DNA from: JAVBQG01 sp031549185
GTDB taxonomy: Bacteria > Synergistota > Synergistia > Synergistales > Synergistaceae
Length of the DNA: 64,000 bases
Assembly: GCA_031549185.1 (NCBI GenBank)
Contig: JAVBQG010000013.1
Span: forward strand, 1 to 64,000
Direction: 5' to 3'
A model generated the notes under the pieces. The model had not been told where the DNA came from, did no database searches, and worked only from the letters and a program-made list of their open reading frames with translations. Made by a program: the position numbers and the translations under genes. Positions 1 through 9,144 of this stretch are shown here, in pieces (the first letter of the stretch is position 1; each line of letters opens with the position of its first letter).

Positions 1-1374
1 GAACGTATTCTCGAGTTTCTGGCCGTCCAGCGGCTGAGCGAGAAGGAGTCGCGCAAGGGACAGGTGCTCTGTTTCGTCGGCCCCCCAGGCGTCGGCAAGA
101 CGTCCCTCGGCAAGTCGATCGCCCGCGCGCTGGGCAAGAAGTTCGTCAATTTCTCGCTGGGAGGCATGCGGGACGAAGCCGAGATCCGAGGGCATCGCCG
201 CACCTATATCGGCTCCCTGCCGGGGCGTATCATCCAGGAACTGAAGCAGGCGGGCGTGAAAAACCCCGTCATGCTGATGGACGAGATAGACAAGGTCGGC
301 ACGGATTTTCGCGGCGACCCGTCGTCCGCTCTGCTTGAAGTGCTCGACCCGGAGCAGAACAGCGGCTTCACCGACCATTTTCTCGAGGTCCCTTTCGATT
401 TGAGCCAGGTGATGTTCATCACGACGGCGAACGCGACGCACACGATTCCACGCCCTTTGCTCGACCGCATGGAGATGATCTCCATCCCCGGTTATGTGGC
501 GGAGGAGAAACTGCATATCGCGAAACGCCACCTCTGGCCGAAGGTGCTCAGGGAAAACGGCCTGTCGTCGTTCAACGTCAAGATATCCGATAAGATTTTG
601 CAAAAAATTATCACGGAGTACACCCGCGAGGCCGGAGTTCGCAATCTCGAGCGGCAGCTCGCGAAGGTAACGCGTAAACTCGCCGCCAAGATCGTGGGTG
701 ACGCGGAGGCGGGCGAGAAGACGCCGAAGACGATCTCCGTCTCTCTTTCTGCCATCAATACATACCTGGGTGCGCCCAAACTGCATGAAGCGCGCCTGCC
801 TCGCAGGGATTCCATCGGAGCGGCGCTCGGCCTCGCATGGACGGAAGCGGGGGGTGACGTTCTGGTGATTGAGACGGTCGCCATGAAGGGAACGGGCAAG
901 ATCATCTTCACCGGCAACCTCGGAGACATCATGCAGGAGTCCGCGCAGGCGGCGTTGGGCTATCTCCGTTCGTGCGCGGCGAAATACGGCCTCAGCAAGA
1001 TCGAATGGGAGAAGACGGACATCCACGTGCACGTCCCCGAAGGGGCGATCCCCAAAGATGGTCCGTCCGCGGGGGTGACGCTCGCGCTTTCGATTCTCTC
1101 CGCGCTCGGGGAACGACCGATCCGTTCGACGGTCGCGATGACGGGGGAGATTACCTTGCGCGGAACGGTGCTTCCCATCGGCGGCGTGCGGGAAAAAGTG
1201 CTGGCGGCGAAACGCAACGGCATCAACTGCGTGCTGTTGCCGAAGGAGAACAGCGTCGACGTCGACGAACTCGTCCCCTGGGCGAAGGAGGGCATGGAGT
1301 TTCACTTCGTGTCGGACGTGTCCGAGGTCTTTGCGCTTGCTCTCGCGAAAGAGCCGGGAAAGAAAAAACCTTGA
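1..1374 (+). CDS. lon: ATP-dependent Lon protease, C-terminal part (5' end outside window)
   Basis: The reading frame is open from base 1, so this is the last 457 codons of a longer gene. Lon is a cytosolic AAA+ serine-lysine protease that degrades misfolded and regulatory proteins. The Walker A motif GPPGVGKT lies near fragment residue 28. The protease domain carries the catalytic Ser in PKDGPSAG at fragment residue 356 and the catalytic Lys in GGVREKV at 399. This 43-residue spacing equals that of E. coli Lon (S679/K722). The N-terminal substrate-binding domain is missing only because of the window edge. The stop codon overlaps the TTG start of engB, so the two are probably translationally coupled. 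Confidence 0.97.
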   Translation, partial: ERILEFLAVQRLSEKESRKGQVLCFVGPPGVGKTSLGKSIARALGKKFVNFSLGGMRDEAEIRGHRRTYIGSLPGRIIQELKQAGVKNPVMLMDEIDKVGTDFRGDPSSALLEVLDPEQNSGFTDHFLEVPFDLSQVMFITTANATHTIPRPLLDRMEMISIPGYVAEEKLHIAKRHLWPKVLRENGLSSFNVKISDKILQKIITEYTREAGVRNLERQLAKVTRKLAAKIVGDAEAGEKTPKTISVSLSAINTYLGAPKLHEARLPRRDSIGAALGLAWTEAGGDVLVIETVAMKGTGKIIFTGNLGDIMQESAQAALGYLRSCAAKYGLSKIEWEKTDIHVHVPEGAIPKDGPSAGVTLALSILSALGERPIRSTVAMTGEITLRGTVLPIGGVREKVLAAKRNGINCVLLPKENSVDVDELVPWAKEGMEFHFVSDVSEVFALALAKEPGKKKP

Positions 1375-1982
1375 TTCACTGGCAATCGGATCTCGTCTGC
1401 ACGGCCTTCAACAAAGGACAGCTGCCGGAGCCGGAGTTGCCGGAGGTCGCCTTCGTGGGGCGTTCGAACGTGGGGAAATCGACGCTGATCAACGCCCTTC
1501 TGGCGCGCAGGCTCGCCAAAGTGAGTTCGAAGCCGGGCAAGACCCGGAGCCTTAATTTTTACAGGGTAACGCCCATCAAAGAGGGGGAGCCCTTTTGTCT
1601 CGTCGACCTGCCCGGATACGGGTATGCGGCCCGAAGCCGCGATGAACGGCGCGACTGGTGGCGTTTCGTGAACGATTATTTTTCGATGACGCGGGACATC
1701 GCGTTCGTCGTCCATCTGGTCGATTTCCGGCACGGACCGCTCGAGAACGACGACGAGCTGACCGCCTGGCTCGACGCGATGGACATGCCCCGTCTGATCG
1801 TCTTCACCAAGGGCGACAAGATTCCGAAGGGGAGACGAAAGGGAACCTACATGAAGTATATGAGCGCGGGCCTGGTCTCCGTCGCGCCGCCTCCCATCAC
1901 GGAGGGGAAGAACGACGCGGAGACGGACAGGCTTCGCGGCTTGATCGTACAGATTATTCAAGAACTCGGAAGACTGGGGTAA
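1371..1982 (+). CDS. engB: Ribosome-biogenesis GTP-binding protein EngB/YsxC
   Basis: This TrmE-Era-EngA-EngB-type GTPase of 203 residues helps assemble the large ribosomal subunit. G1 is GRSNVGKS (about residues 28-35), followed by the family stretch PGKTRSLNFY, G3 in DLPGYGYA and G4 in FTKGDK. The frame is open far upstream, but homology begins at IHWQSD, so I chose TTG at 1371. That TTG overlaps the lon TGA (TTGA), the usual sign of coupled translation. lon-engB adjacency is common in bacteria. The exact start is less certain than the product. Confidence 0.93.
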   Translation: MIHWQSDLVCTAFNKGQLPEPELPEVAFVGRSNVGKSTLINALLARRLAKVSSKPGKTRSLNFYRVTPIKEGEPFCLVDLPGYGYAARSRDERRDWWRFVNDYFSMTRDIAFVVHLVDFRHGPLENDDELTAWLDAMDMPRLIVFTKGDKIPKGRRKGTYMKYMSAGLVSVAPPPITEGKNDAETDRLRGLIVQIIQELGRLG

Positions 1983-2000
1983 TTGGGGAGGAATTTTGCG

Positions 2001-4670
2001 ATGGAACAGGAGCCAAGGGGCCTGGCAAGTTTGTCGAAGAGCTACGAACCGGGGCCGATAGAGGATAAGTGGTACGCGAAGTGGCTGGAGAGCGGTATTT
2101 TCAGAGGAGAGGCGAAGAGCGACAAACCGTCGTACAGCATCGTCATCCCCCCGCCGAACGTGACCGGGTCTCTGCACCTGGGGCATGCGCTCGACAACAC
2201 GCTGCAGGATATCCTCTGCCGCACGAAGCGCATGCAGGGCTTCAACGTGCTCTGGATGCCGGGCACCGACCACGCGGGCATCGCCACGCAGAACGTCGTC
2301 GAACGAGCCCTGGCCGAAGAGGGTAAAAATCGTCACGACCTCGGGCGCGAGGCGTTCATCGAGCGCGTGTGGGAGTGGAAGAACGAATACGGCAACCGTA
2401 TCATCAACCAGCTCAAGAAGCTCGGTGCCTCGTGTGACTGGGAGCGCGAGCGTTTCACGATGGACGAGGGGTTGTCGAAGGCCGTTCGCAAGGTCTTCGT
2501 CGAACTTTACAAGAAAGATCTCATCTACCGGGGCAAGTACCTCATCAACTGGTGCCCGCGGTGCAATACGGCCCTCTCCGACCTTGAGGTCGATCACAAG
2601 GAGCTGGACGGAAAGCTCTACAGTGTGAGGTACGTTTTTGCGGAGGGTGACGGCGCGGTTACCGTCATGACGACGCGTCCGGAGACGATCCTGGGCGACG
2701 TCGCGATTGCCGTTCACCCGCGCGACGAGAAAAACCACCATCTGATCGGCCGTAAGGTGGTCGTGCCGCTCGTAAACCGCGTGATTCCCGTCATCGAGGA
2801 CAATATGGCCGATCCGGAGTTCGGGACCGGCGCGGTGAAGATCACACCCGCGCACGACCCAAACGACTTCCTCGTGGGACAGCGCCACGGGCTCGAACAG
2901 ATACAGGTGATCGACGACAAAGGCGTGATGAACGAGACGAGCGGTGTCTATTGCGGCATGGACCGCTTCGACGCGCGCAAGCGGATCGTCGAGGAGTTGA
3001 AAGCACAGGATCTTCTCATCGCCGAGGAGGAGCACAAACACTCCGTGGGACACTGCTATCGTTGCCAGACCGTGATCGAGCCGTACTTGTCCGAACAGTG
3101 GTTCGTCCGTACGAAACCGCTCGCCGAGGCGGACGTCGAGGCGGTCAAATCCGGACGCATCCGCTTCGTCCCCGATCAGTGGACCTCCGTCTACTACCAG
3201 TGGATGGAGAACATCCGCGACTGGTGTATCTCCCGCCAGCTCTGGTGGGGACACCGCATTCCTGCCTGGTACTGCGACGAGTGCGGCGCGGTGATCGTGT
3301 CGACGGAGACGCCGGAGAAATGTACCTGCGGCTGTTCGAAGCTGCGCCAGGACGAGGACGTTCTGGACACGTGGTTCTCCAGTGCCCTCTGGCCCTTCTC
3401 GACCATGGGATGGCCCGAGAACACCGATCTGCTGAAGACATTCTACCCGACATCCGTGCTGGTCACCGGCTTCGACATCATCTTCTTCTGGGTCGCGCGC
3501 ATGATCATGATGGGCATCGAGTTCATGGAGGACGTGCCCTTCCACGACGTATACATTCACGCCCTTCTCCGCGATGAGAAGGGGCAGAAGATGAGCAAAT
3601 CGAAGGGCAACGTCATCGATCCGCTCGTGATCATCGACAAACAGGGAGCGGACGCCCTGCGTCTGACGCTTGCGGCGCTGTCTCTGCAGGGGCGCGACAT
3701 CTCCCTGTCGGAGAGCCGGATAGAGACCTATCGCTTCTTCCTGAACAAGCTCTGGAACGCGAGCCGTTTTGCCCTGATGAACCTCGAGGACTTCGAGAAA
3801 ACGACGAACGAAACAATCGACGACGCCAACTTGCGTATTCACGACCGCTGGATCCTCGCGCGGCTCTCCGACACGTCGGCGGAGATGACGCGTCTTCTCG
3901 ACGGCTATTTCTTCGGCGAGTCGGCGCGCATGATGTACGATTTCGTCTGGGGCGAACTCTGCGACTGGTATTTGGAGCTCTCCAAGCCCGCGTTGCGCGG
4001 CGAGGAGGGCGAAACGCGCAAAAAAGCCGCGCAGACGGTGCTCTATACGGTGTTCAGGGACGTGCTCAAACTGCTGCATCCCTTCATCCCCTTCGCGACC
4101 GAGGAGCTCTGGTGGGCGTTCGGTTACAGTGAGGAGATCATCGGCCGCGCGGAGTGGCCGAAGCCGATCGAGGTCCGCGGTTCGGAGGACGCGAAGAGCG
4201 GCATGGAGTTCTTGCGGGTGCTGGTTCGCGCGATGCGCAACCTGCGCGCGGAGGCCAAGATGCCGCCGCAGCAAACGGCCCCGCGTATGGTTCTGAGGCT
4301 GAAGAACGCGGCGGGTGCCGAACTCGTGACGGCAAACGAGGATATGATCGGGCTGTTGGCGCGTGTCGAGAGGATCGAGCTGATCGCTGCGAGCGACGCC
4401 AAACCATCTCACAGCCTCGCCTCCGTCTCAGCCGAGTGGGAGCTCTTCTTCCCGGTCGGCGATCTGCTCGACGTCGAAAAGGAGATCGCGCGCCTGAAAG
4501 GCGAGTTAGACAAGCTGGACAAAGAGATCCTGAAGACCGAGGGCAAGCTGGCGAACAAGAACTTCGTCGACCGTGCTCCACAGGAGGTCGTGGAAAAGGA
4601 GAAGGCCGCGCTAGAAGAGGCCCGTATCGGCAAACGGCGCATCGAGGAGAACATCGCTGGCCTGGCCTGA
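2001..4670 (+). CDS. valS: Valyl-tRNA synthetase
   Basis: This class I aminoacyl-tRNA synthetase of 889 residues charges tRNA-Val and edits misactivated threonine. The HIGH-type motif HLGH is at residues 59-62, preceded by PPPNVTGS. The KMSKS loop KMSKSKGN begins at residue 530. The connecting editing domain lies between, with TTRPETILGDVA visible. The C-terminal 65 residues form the charged coiled coil typical of ValRS (start near LLDVEKEIARL). ATG 2001 was chosen over an in-frame TTG at 1983 because GGGGAGG lies 8 nt upstream of it. It starts 18 nt after engB and precedes folC, so it belongs to the lon-engB-valS-folC transcription unit. Confidence 0.98.
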   Translation: MEQEPRGLASLSKSYEPGPIEDKWYAKWLESGIFRGEAKSDKPSYSIVIPPPNVTGSLHLGHALDNTLQDILCRTKRMQGFNVLWMPGTDHAGIATQNVVERALAEEGKNRHDLGREAFIERVWEWKNEYGNRIINQLKKLGASCDWERERFTMDEGLSKAVRKVFVELYKKDLIYRGKYLINWCPRCNTALSDLEVDHKELDGKLYSVRYVFAEGDGAVTVMTTRPETILGDVAIAVHPRDEKNHHLIGRKVVVPLVNRVIPVIEDNMADPEFGTGAVKITPAHDPNDFLVGQRHGLEQIQVIDDKGVMNETSGVYCGMDRFDARKRIVEELKAQDLLIAEEEHKHSVGHCYRCQTVIEPYLSEQWFVRTKPLAEADVEAVKSGRIRFVPDQWTSVYYQWMENIRDWCISRQLWWGHRIPAWYCDECGAVIVSTETPEKCTCGCSKLRQDEDVLDTWFSSALWPFSTMGWPENTDLLKTFYPTSVLVTGFDIIFFWVARMIMMGIEFMEDVPFHDVYIHALLRDEKGQKMSKSKGNVIDPLVIIDKQGADALRLTLAALSLQGRDISLSESRIETYRFFLNKLWNASRFALMNLEDFEKTTNETIDDANLRIHDRWILARLSDTSAEMTRLLDGYFFGESARMMYDFVWGELCDWYLELSKPALRGEEGETRKKAAQTVLYTVFRDVLKLLHPFIPFATEELWWAFGYSEEIIGRAEWPKPIEVRGSEDAKSGMEFLRVLVRAMRNLRAEAKMPPQQTAPRMVLRLKNAAGAELVTANEDMIGLLARVERIELIAASDAKPSHSLASVSAEWELFFPVGDLLDVEKEIARLKGELDKLDKEILKTEGKLANKNFVDRAPQEVVEKEKAALEEARIGKRRIEENIAGLA

Positions 4671-4681
4671 GAAAAACGCAC

Positions 4682-6022
4682 ATGGTTACTTTGGATGAAA
4701 TCGAGCAGTTCTCGGCGCTGACCGACGAGATGATGGCGTTTTCGAGCCTTGGCATCCGTCCCGGATTGGGACGGCTGTCGAGGCTCTTATCGTGCCTGGG
4801 CACACCGCAGCGCGCATTCAGGGCGATCCATGTACTGGGCACGAACGGCAAAGGGTCGACGGTCGCCACGATGAACGCGATCTGCCTCCGCGCGGGCCTG
4901 AAGACCGCGACGTACACCAGTCCTCATCTCGTATCCCTGCAGGAGCGGGTGAGCGTAAATGGAAAACCCCTCCCGATCGCAGTATGGCAAAACGCGGTGG
5001 AACAGGTGCGGAGGACTGTGGAGGACGACGCGGTGTTGAGCGGGCAGCGCCCCACGTTCTTCGAGAACCTCACCGCCATGGCGTTTTTGATGATCCGGGA
5101 CGCGGGCGTCGATGTCGCCGTCATGGAGGCGGGGATGGGCGGACGCTACGACGCGAGCATGCTCTGCGACGCACTGGCGACGGTCGTAACGCCGATCGGC
5201 ATGGATCACATGGAATATCTGGGCGACACGCTCTCGGCCATCGCCGCCGAGAAATTTGCCGCGGCGAGGCCGGGTGTGCCCACGTTCTACGCGGCGGACG
5301 ACGCCGCGCTGCGCGAACAGTTTTTGGAGACGTGCGGGTCAAATGGAGCGGTGCCATACTGCCTGAGCGAGCTCACAACGCCAAAGGGCATCCGCCTCTC
5401 TCTGAAGGGCACGACGTTCTCCTATGTCGAAAAAACGAAGGCGCCCGTCGAGCTATACACGCCGCTGATCGGGCTCCATCAGGCACACAACGCGGCGAAC
5501 GTAGTGGCGGCCTTCAAAATTTTGTGCGAGAAGTACGAGCTTCTGAAGTGCATCGGAGACGACGAGATAAAATCGGGACTGGCGGCCACGCACTGGCCGG
5601 GGCGGGTCGAGGTCCTCCCAAATCGAGAGGGACGCATTGTCATCCTGGATGGCGCGCACAATGAGCACGGATTGAGAGCGCTGACGGAGACGCTCGCGGC
5701 GCTCGTCGAGTGTGGCGCGATGGATCAGGTGAAGGCGGTCGTCTTCGCCGTCATGAGGGACAAGGAGCTCTCTCCGCTGCTCGACCTGTTGCACTCCCTG
5801 CGCTGTCCCGTCTACTGTACGCAGGCTCCGATGAAACGGGCGTTGTCCACGGAGGAGTTGGAGGCAGGCATCCTGTCGCACGGCATACGATCCGGCGGCA
5901 CATATGAGGATCCTCTCATGGCGCTCGGCGCAGCCGAGGCAAACGCAGTGGGCTCGGTTGTCTGCTGTGGCAGCCTGTTTCTCGTCGGCAGCATAAAAAG
6001 AGGACTCGGCCTTTATGACTGA
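4682..6022 (+). CDS. folC: Folylpolyglutamate synthase / dihydrofolate synthase
   Basis: The 446-residue Mur-ligase-family enzyme adds glutamate to dihydropteroate or tetrahydrofolate with ATP in the cytosol. The P-loop GTNGKGST and the following TYTSPHLVSLQERV are FolC signatures. The central MEAGMGGRYDA and the C-terminal DGAHNEHG (Mur-ligase domain 3) are also present. The frame extends upstream inside valS, but homology starts at MVTLDEIEQF, so ATG 4682, 12 nt after the valS stop, is taken. Its stop overlaps the start of the next gene by 8 nt. valS-folC adjacency is known from several Firmicutes. Confidence 0.95.
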   Translation: MVTLDEIEQFSALTDEMMAFSSLGIRPGLGRLSRLLSCLGTPQRAFRAIHVLGTNGKGSTVATMNAICLRAGLKTATYTSPHLVSLQERVSVNGKPLPIAVWQNAVEQVRRTVEDDAVLSGQRPTFFENLTAMAFLMIRDAGVDVAVMEAGMGGRYDASMLCDALATVVTPIGMDHMEYLGDTLSAIAAEKFAAARPGVPTFYAADDAALREQFLETCGSNGAVPYCLSELTTPKGIRLSLKGTTFSYVEKTKAPVELYTPLIGLHQAHNAANVVAAFKILCEKYELLKCIGDDEIKSGLAATHWPGRVEVLPNREGRIVILDGAHNEHGLRALTETLAALVECGAMDQVKAVVFAVMRDKELSPLLDLLHSLRCPVYCTQAPMKRALSTEELEAGILSHGIRSGGTYEDPLMALGAAEANAVGSVVCCGSLFLVGSIKRGLGLYD

Positions 6023-6812
6023 CGTTGACTTGGCGCGGTTCATCCGGCCCGGCTTCGATCCCGCCTTTGGCGAAACGGGTTTGCGATTGCGCTATGTCGT
6101 CCCGGGCGAGCTCCGCGATCGTCTCTCTGCCGAATTGTTCTGTCGTGGGAAGCTTCTCGATGGCACGGAGGGCGTGCCGTCGCGGATTGTGAAACGTCTT
6201 GCCGCGGAGCTCGGCGGCGATTTTCTCGTGACGCCCTGGCAGGTGCACGGCACTGCCGTGCTGGAGGGGCGCCCGCTCTGGGCTTTCCCGCAGCGTCCGA
6301 AGGCGGACGGTCTGTTGCTCGATGCCGGCTTCGATCCCCGCGGTCTGGTGAGAGGCTCTCTTCGCTTCGCGGACTGTGCGCCCGTTTTCGTTGCCAGTTC
6401 ACACCCGCATCCGTGGGCATTGATTCTTCACTCGGGCTTCAAGGGGACGCTTCTCGGGATTTTTCCGGCTGCATGGCAGAAGGTCCGCTCGTATTACGGT
6501 GAGCCCGACCCGGCTCGAACGTACGCATGGATCGGCCCCATGATCGGTCCGTGCTGCTATACGCGCAAGTTGACGGACCCGCTGGCCCTCAAGGCCATGG
6601 AGAAATGGGAGCGATATGTCTCGCCGACGGACGACGGGTTTGTACGCCTGGACCTGCTGCACGTCATCGCGGAGCAGGCGATGGATGCCGGCTTGCCGGA
6701 GGAGAATATTTACCTCATGGACCTGTGCACGTGTTGCAATCCGGACTATTTTTACTCGTACCGCGCGGGCGATCTCGACGACCGGATGATGCTGATCGCG
6801 AAACTGTCATAG
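6015..6812 (+). CDS. pgeF: YfiH/PgeF family (multicopper-oxidase-like purine nucleoside phosphorylase)
   Basis: This 265-residue protein belongs to the YfiH/YlmD/DUF152 family, members of which act as zinc-dependent purine nucleoside phosphorylase/adenosine deaminase or in editing of cell-wall precursors. Family motifs occur in order: WQVHGT (near residue 76), FADCAPV (Cys ligand), HSGFKGT (usual form HAGWRGT), GPMIGPCCY and DLCTCCNP near the C-terminus. The HSGFKGT variant keeps the zinc-binding His but replaces the usual Trp-Arg pair with Phe-Lys. ATG 6015 overlaps the folC stop by 8 nt, so translation is probably coupled. Which substrate it uses cannot be told from sequence. Confidence 0.85.
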   Translation: MTDVDLARFIRPGFDPAFGETGLRLRYVVPGELRDRLSAELFCRGKLLDGTEGVPSRIVKRLAAELGGDFLVTPWQVHGTAVLEGRPLWAFPQRPKADGLLLDAGFDPRGLVRGSLRFADCAPVFVASSHPHPWALILHSGFKGTLLGIFPAAWQKVRSYYGEPDPARTYAWIGPMIGPCCYTRKLTDPLALKAMEKWERYVSPTDDGFVRLDLLHVIAEQAMDAGLPEENIYLMDLCTCCNPDYFYSYRAGDLDDRMMLIAKLS

Positions 6813-6833
6813 CGATGAAAATTGTGAAAAATT

Positions 6834-6846
6834 TTTGTGCCACAAA
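6834..6846. promoter_or_regulatory. Short perfect palindrome (possible operator)
   Basis: TTTGTG-C-CACAAA is a 6-bp inverted repeat with a one-base centre in the 109-nt gap before the Gfo/Idh gene. Its TTGTG/CACAA arms resemble half-sites of CRP/FNR- or Rex-type regulators, but the spacing fits neither exactly. No convincing promoter could be placed around it. Confidence 0.25.
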
Positions 6847-6921
6847 TGATGTCCCTTCGGTGAGAATATTATCGAACAAGGCAAGAGAGCGATCGGCAAA
6901 GAAGAGTCGGGGAGTGATCTC

Positions 6922-7893
6922 ATGGATCGGGTAAGGGTCGGTGTCGTTGGAGTCGGCCATTTGGGCGTTCACCACGCGCGCGTTTATACGGAGATTTTGG
7001 GGGCACATCTGGTCGGCGTCGTGGACGTCGATGAACAGAGAGTACACGATGTGGCCGAGAATCTCGGTGTGCCGGGCTATACGGATCTTGACGTTTTTCT
7101 GGAAGACGCGCGTCCCGACGCCCTGAGCATCGTGGTTCCGACCAGCAAACATCTCGAAGTCTCCAAAAAAGCGATGGAGAAGGGCGTCCACCTGCTGATC
7201 GAAAAACCCGTCACTGCCAGCACGGAGGAGGCCGAGGAGCTTCTCCGCATCGCGAGCGATCGCAATCTCATCCTGCAGGTCGGGCATATCGAGCGCTTCA
7301 ACGGCGCGGTGCAGCATGTGGCGGAGATGATCGGCGACCCGATCTTCATCCAGTCGCGCCGCATGGGGCCGTTCTCGCCGCGCATCAGCGACGTCGGGGT
7401 CGTGCTGGATCTGATGATCCACGACGTCGATATCATTCTCTCGCTGGTCCGCTCGGAGATCGCCGATATTTCCGCCATGGGGCGATGCGTCCGCACGGAA
7501 CACGAAGACATTGCCTCCGCGCAGATTCAGTTTCAGAACGGGACGATCGCGCACATTCTGGTCAGCCGCGTGTCGGAGAAGAGGATGCGCACGCTGGAGA
7601 TCACCGAGCCCGAGCGCTACCTGATGGTCAACTACGAGACGCAGGACGTGACGCTCCACCACTGCGTGCAGCAGCAGGGCCGAGGACTCGTCGAAGTCGT
7701 GGAGCATCCCGTCTTTCCGAAGCGGGAGCCCTTGAAACTGGAGCTGCAGGATTTCGTCGGCTGCATTCGAGAGGGGCGCCAACCCCTGGTTGGACTCCGC
7801 GACGGCAAACGGGCCCTCGAGGTCTGTGTCGCGATGCTGCGGCAGATCCACGGCGAGGGCGAGGCCGACAGGGGCAGATTGATCGCGTTGTAG
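6922..7893 (+). CDS. Gfo/Idh/MocA family NAD(P)-dependent oxidoreductase
   Basis: The 323-residue protein has an N-terminal Rossmann fold with GVVGVGHLGVHHAR at residues 7-20 and the family Lys in LIEKPVT (about residue 93), followed by the alpha/beta substrate domain with GHIERFNGA and DLMIHDVDI. Enzymes of this family oxidise or reduce sugars and related hydroxy compounds; several act on UDP-sugars. Nearby surface-polymer genes (wecA-like, wecB) make a nucleotide-sugar substrate possible, but this is inference. ATG 6922 has GGGGAG about 8 nt upstream. A strong terminator follows, so this is the last gene of the first transcription unit. Confidence 0.85.
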   Translation: MDRVRVGVVGVGHLGVHHARVYTEILGAHLVGVVDVDEQRVHDVAENLGVPGYTDLDVFLEDARPDALSIVVPTSKHLEVSKKAMEKGVHLLIEKPVTASTEEAEELLRIASDRNLILQVGHIERFNGAVQHVAEMIGDPIFIQSRRMGPFSPRISDVGVVLDLMIHDVDIILSLVRSEIADISAMGRCVRTEHEDIASAQIQFQNGTIAHILVSRVSEKRMRTLEITEPERYLMVNYETQDVTLHHCVQQQGRGLVEVVEHPVFPKREPLKLELQDFVGCIREGRQPLVGLRDGKRALEVCVAMLRQIHGEGEADRGRLIAL

Positions 7894-7926
7894 GACTTTT
7901 GCGCGATGAGATGGATCGACGGACCG

Positions 7927-7953
7927 GGAGAGGCGCTTCGCCTCTCCTTTTTT
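7927..7953 (+). terminator. Rho-independent terminator after the Gfo/Idh gene
   Basis: A perfect 9-bp stem (GGAGAGGCG / CGCCTCTCC) with a 3-nt CTT loop is followed directly by six T. It closes the lon...Gfo/Idh unit and lies 24 nt before the hflK promoter. Confidence 0.92.
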
Positions 7954-7976
7954 GTATTTGTGCCTTCTCCATCAAA

Positions 7977-8005
7977 TTGACAATCCACACCCCATAGACT
8001 ACAGT
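7977..8005 (+). promoter_or_regulatory. Sigma-70-type promoter for hflK-hflC
   Basis: A perfect -35 TTGACA (7977-7982) is followed by a 17-nt spacer and a -10 TACAGT (8000-8005). Transcription would start near 8012, about 50 nt before the hflK ATG. It lies between the preceding terminator and the gene. Confidence 0.75.
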
Positions 8006-8063
8006 TGTTACCGTAATGATCGACAATCTGCCCCTATCGCGATGCAAAGGAGCGTATACGCCG

Positions 8064-9131
8064 ATGGCAAAAAGAATTTCCGACCCCTTTGATGGAAAGA
8101 CAGGCCCGCTTCGCAACCTCCTGGATCTTTTGGGGAGGGTCCTACGGTTTTTTGGCCGGGCGGGCTCGATCGCCCTGGCAAAGACGGAGTCGGACGCGCC
8201 TCCGCGCAGGAGCCGCGTGCCGGGCGTGCTGCTGTTGCTGCTCCTGTTGTTCCTCTGCGCCATGAAGTCCTTTTATACGGTCCCGCTCGGCTCGCAGGCG
8301 CTGCTGTTCAACTTCGGGCGGTACGTCGGTTCGATGGAGCAGGGGCTGCACTTCAAGGCCCCTTGGACGAAAGTGTACAAATTTGACGTTCAGGAGATCC
8401 GGCGTTTCGAGTTCGGCGAGAAGACGGAGGTAACGGGGCGGAAGTATCGCGAGAACCCCGACGAGCAGAAGATGGTCACGGCCGACAGCAAGATCCTGCT
8501 TATCAGCTGGGTCGCGCAGTGGCGGATCTCGGATCCCTATCAGTACTTCGTGACGTGCAACAGCCACAGCGACAACGATTTTCGCCTGCTCGCGGGGCTG
8601 GCGGAGGCGGACTTCCGCAAGGAAGTGGCGAACATGAAATACGAAGAAATCCTGACGACCGGCAAGGTCGCGCTCTCGACGAACGCGAAGCGCCGGATCA
8701 CGGACACCTACAAACGCCTCGGCGTCGGCCTGTCCGTCGTCGACGTGCTGATCGGCGAGGTCAAGGTCCCCCCGACGGTGCAGGCGTCGTACAACGAGGT
8801 GGAGACGGCGAAGCAGGCCAAGACCTCCGCGATCAACGAGGCCGAGGCCTACGCGAACAAGACGATCGAGGAGGCGAAGGGGAGGGCGCAGGTGGCGCTC
8901 AACAACGCCGAGGCGTACAAGGTGAACAAGATCGCCGACGCCACGGTTGTCTCCACGCGCCTGGGGTCGCTCAACGAGATGTACCGCTCGAATCCCGAAC
9001 TGGTGCGGACCAATCTCTGGTATGAAAACGTGCAGGACATCCTCGAGCGAATCAACGTCGTCTTCATAGACGGTACGAACAACAACAATATCTTTCTGGG
9101 CGAAGTGCCGATCGTCGGCGGCAGACAGTAG
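8064..9131 (+). CDS. hflK: HflK, membrane-anchored prohibitin-family protein
   Basis: HflK forms with HflC a large membrane complex that modulates the FtsH protease. The 355-residue protein has one hydrophobic segment (about residues 55-75, PGVLLLLLLLFLCAM) followed by an SPFH/PHB domain (GSQALLFNFGRYVG) and an alanine-rich helical region (KTIEEAKGRAQVALNN). The in-frame ATG at 8016 is only a few bases from the predicted transcription start and has no Shine-Dalgarno. ATG 8064 has AAAGGAG 11 nt upstream and is preferred. hflC follows 13 nt later. FtsH itself is not in the window. Confidence 0.92.
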   Translation: MAKRISDPFDGKTGPLRNLLDLLGRVLRFFGRAGSIALAKTESDAPPRRSRVPGVLLLLLLLFLCAMKSFYTVPLGSQALLFNFGRYVGSMEQGLHFKAPWTKVYKFDVQEIRRFEFGEKTEVTGRKYRENPDEQKMVTADSKILLISWVAQWRISDPYQYFVTCNSHSDNDFRLLAGLAEADFRKEVANMKYEEILTTGKVALSTNAKRRITDTYKRLGVGLSVVDVLIGEVKVPPTVQASYNEVETAKQAKTSAINEAEAYANKTIEEAKGRAQVALNNAEAYKVNKIADATVVSTRLGSLNEMYRSNPELVRTNLWYENVQDILERINVVFIDGTNNNNIFLGEVPIVGGRQ

Positions 9132-9144
9132 GAGGGCGTAGATT

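Noticed and set aside
1302..4412. A 1036-codon open frame on the minus strand opposite engB and valS
   Set aside because: It is antisense to two clear genes, has a biased Arg/His/Val-rich composition and no family match. Long antisense frames are normal in GC-rich codon usage.
6816..6934. A 39-codon frame starting MKIVKNF between the PgeF and Gfo/Idh genes
   Set aside because: It lacks a good ribosome-binding site and overlaps the start of the Gfo/Idh gene; it is more likely leader DNA.
8016..8063. Upstream ATG for hflK at 8016
   Set aside because: It would lie only a few bases from the predicted transcription start and has no Shine-Dalgarno; ATG 8064 has one.
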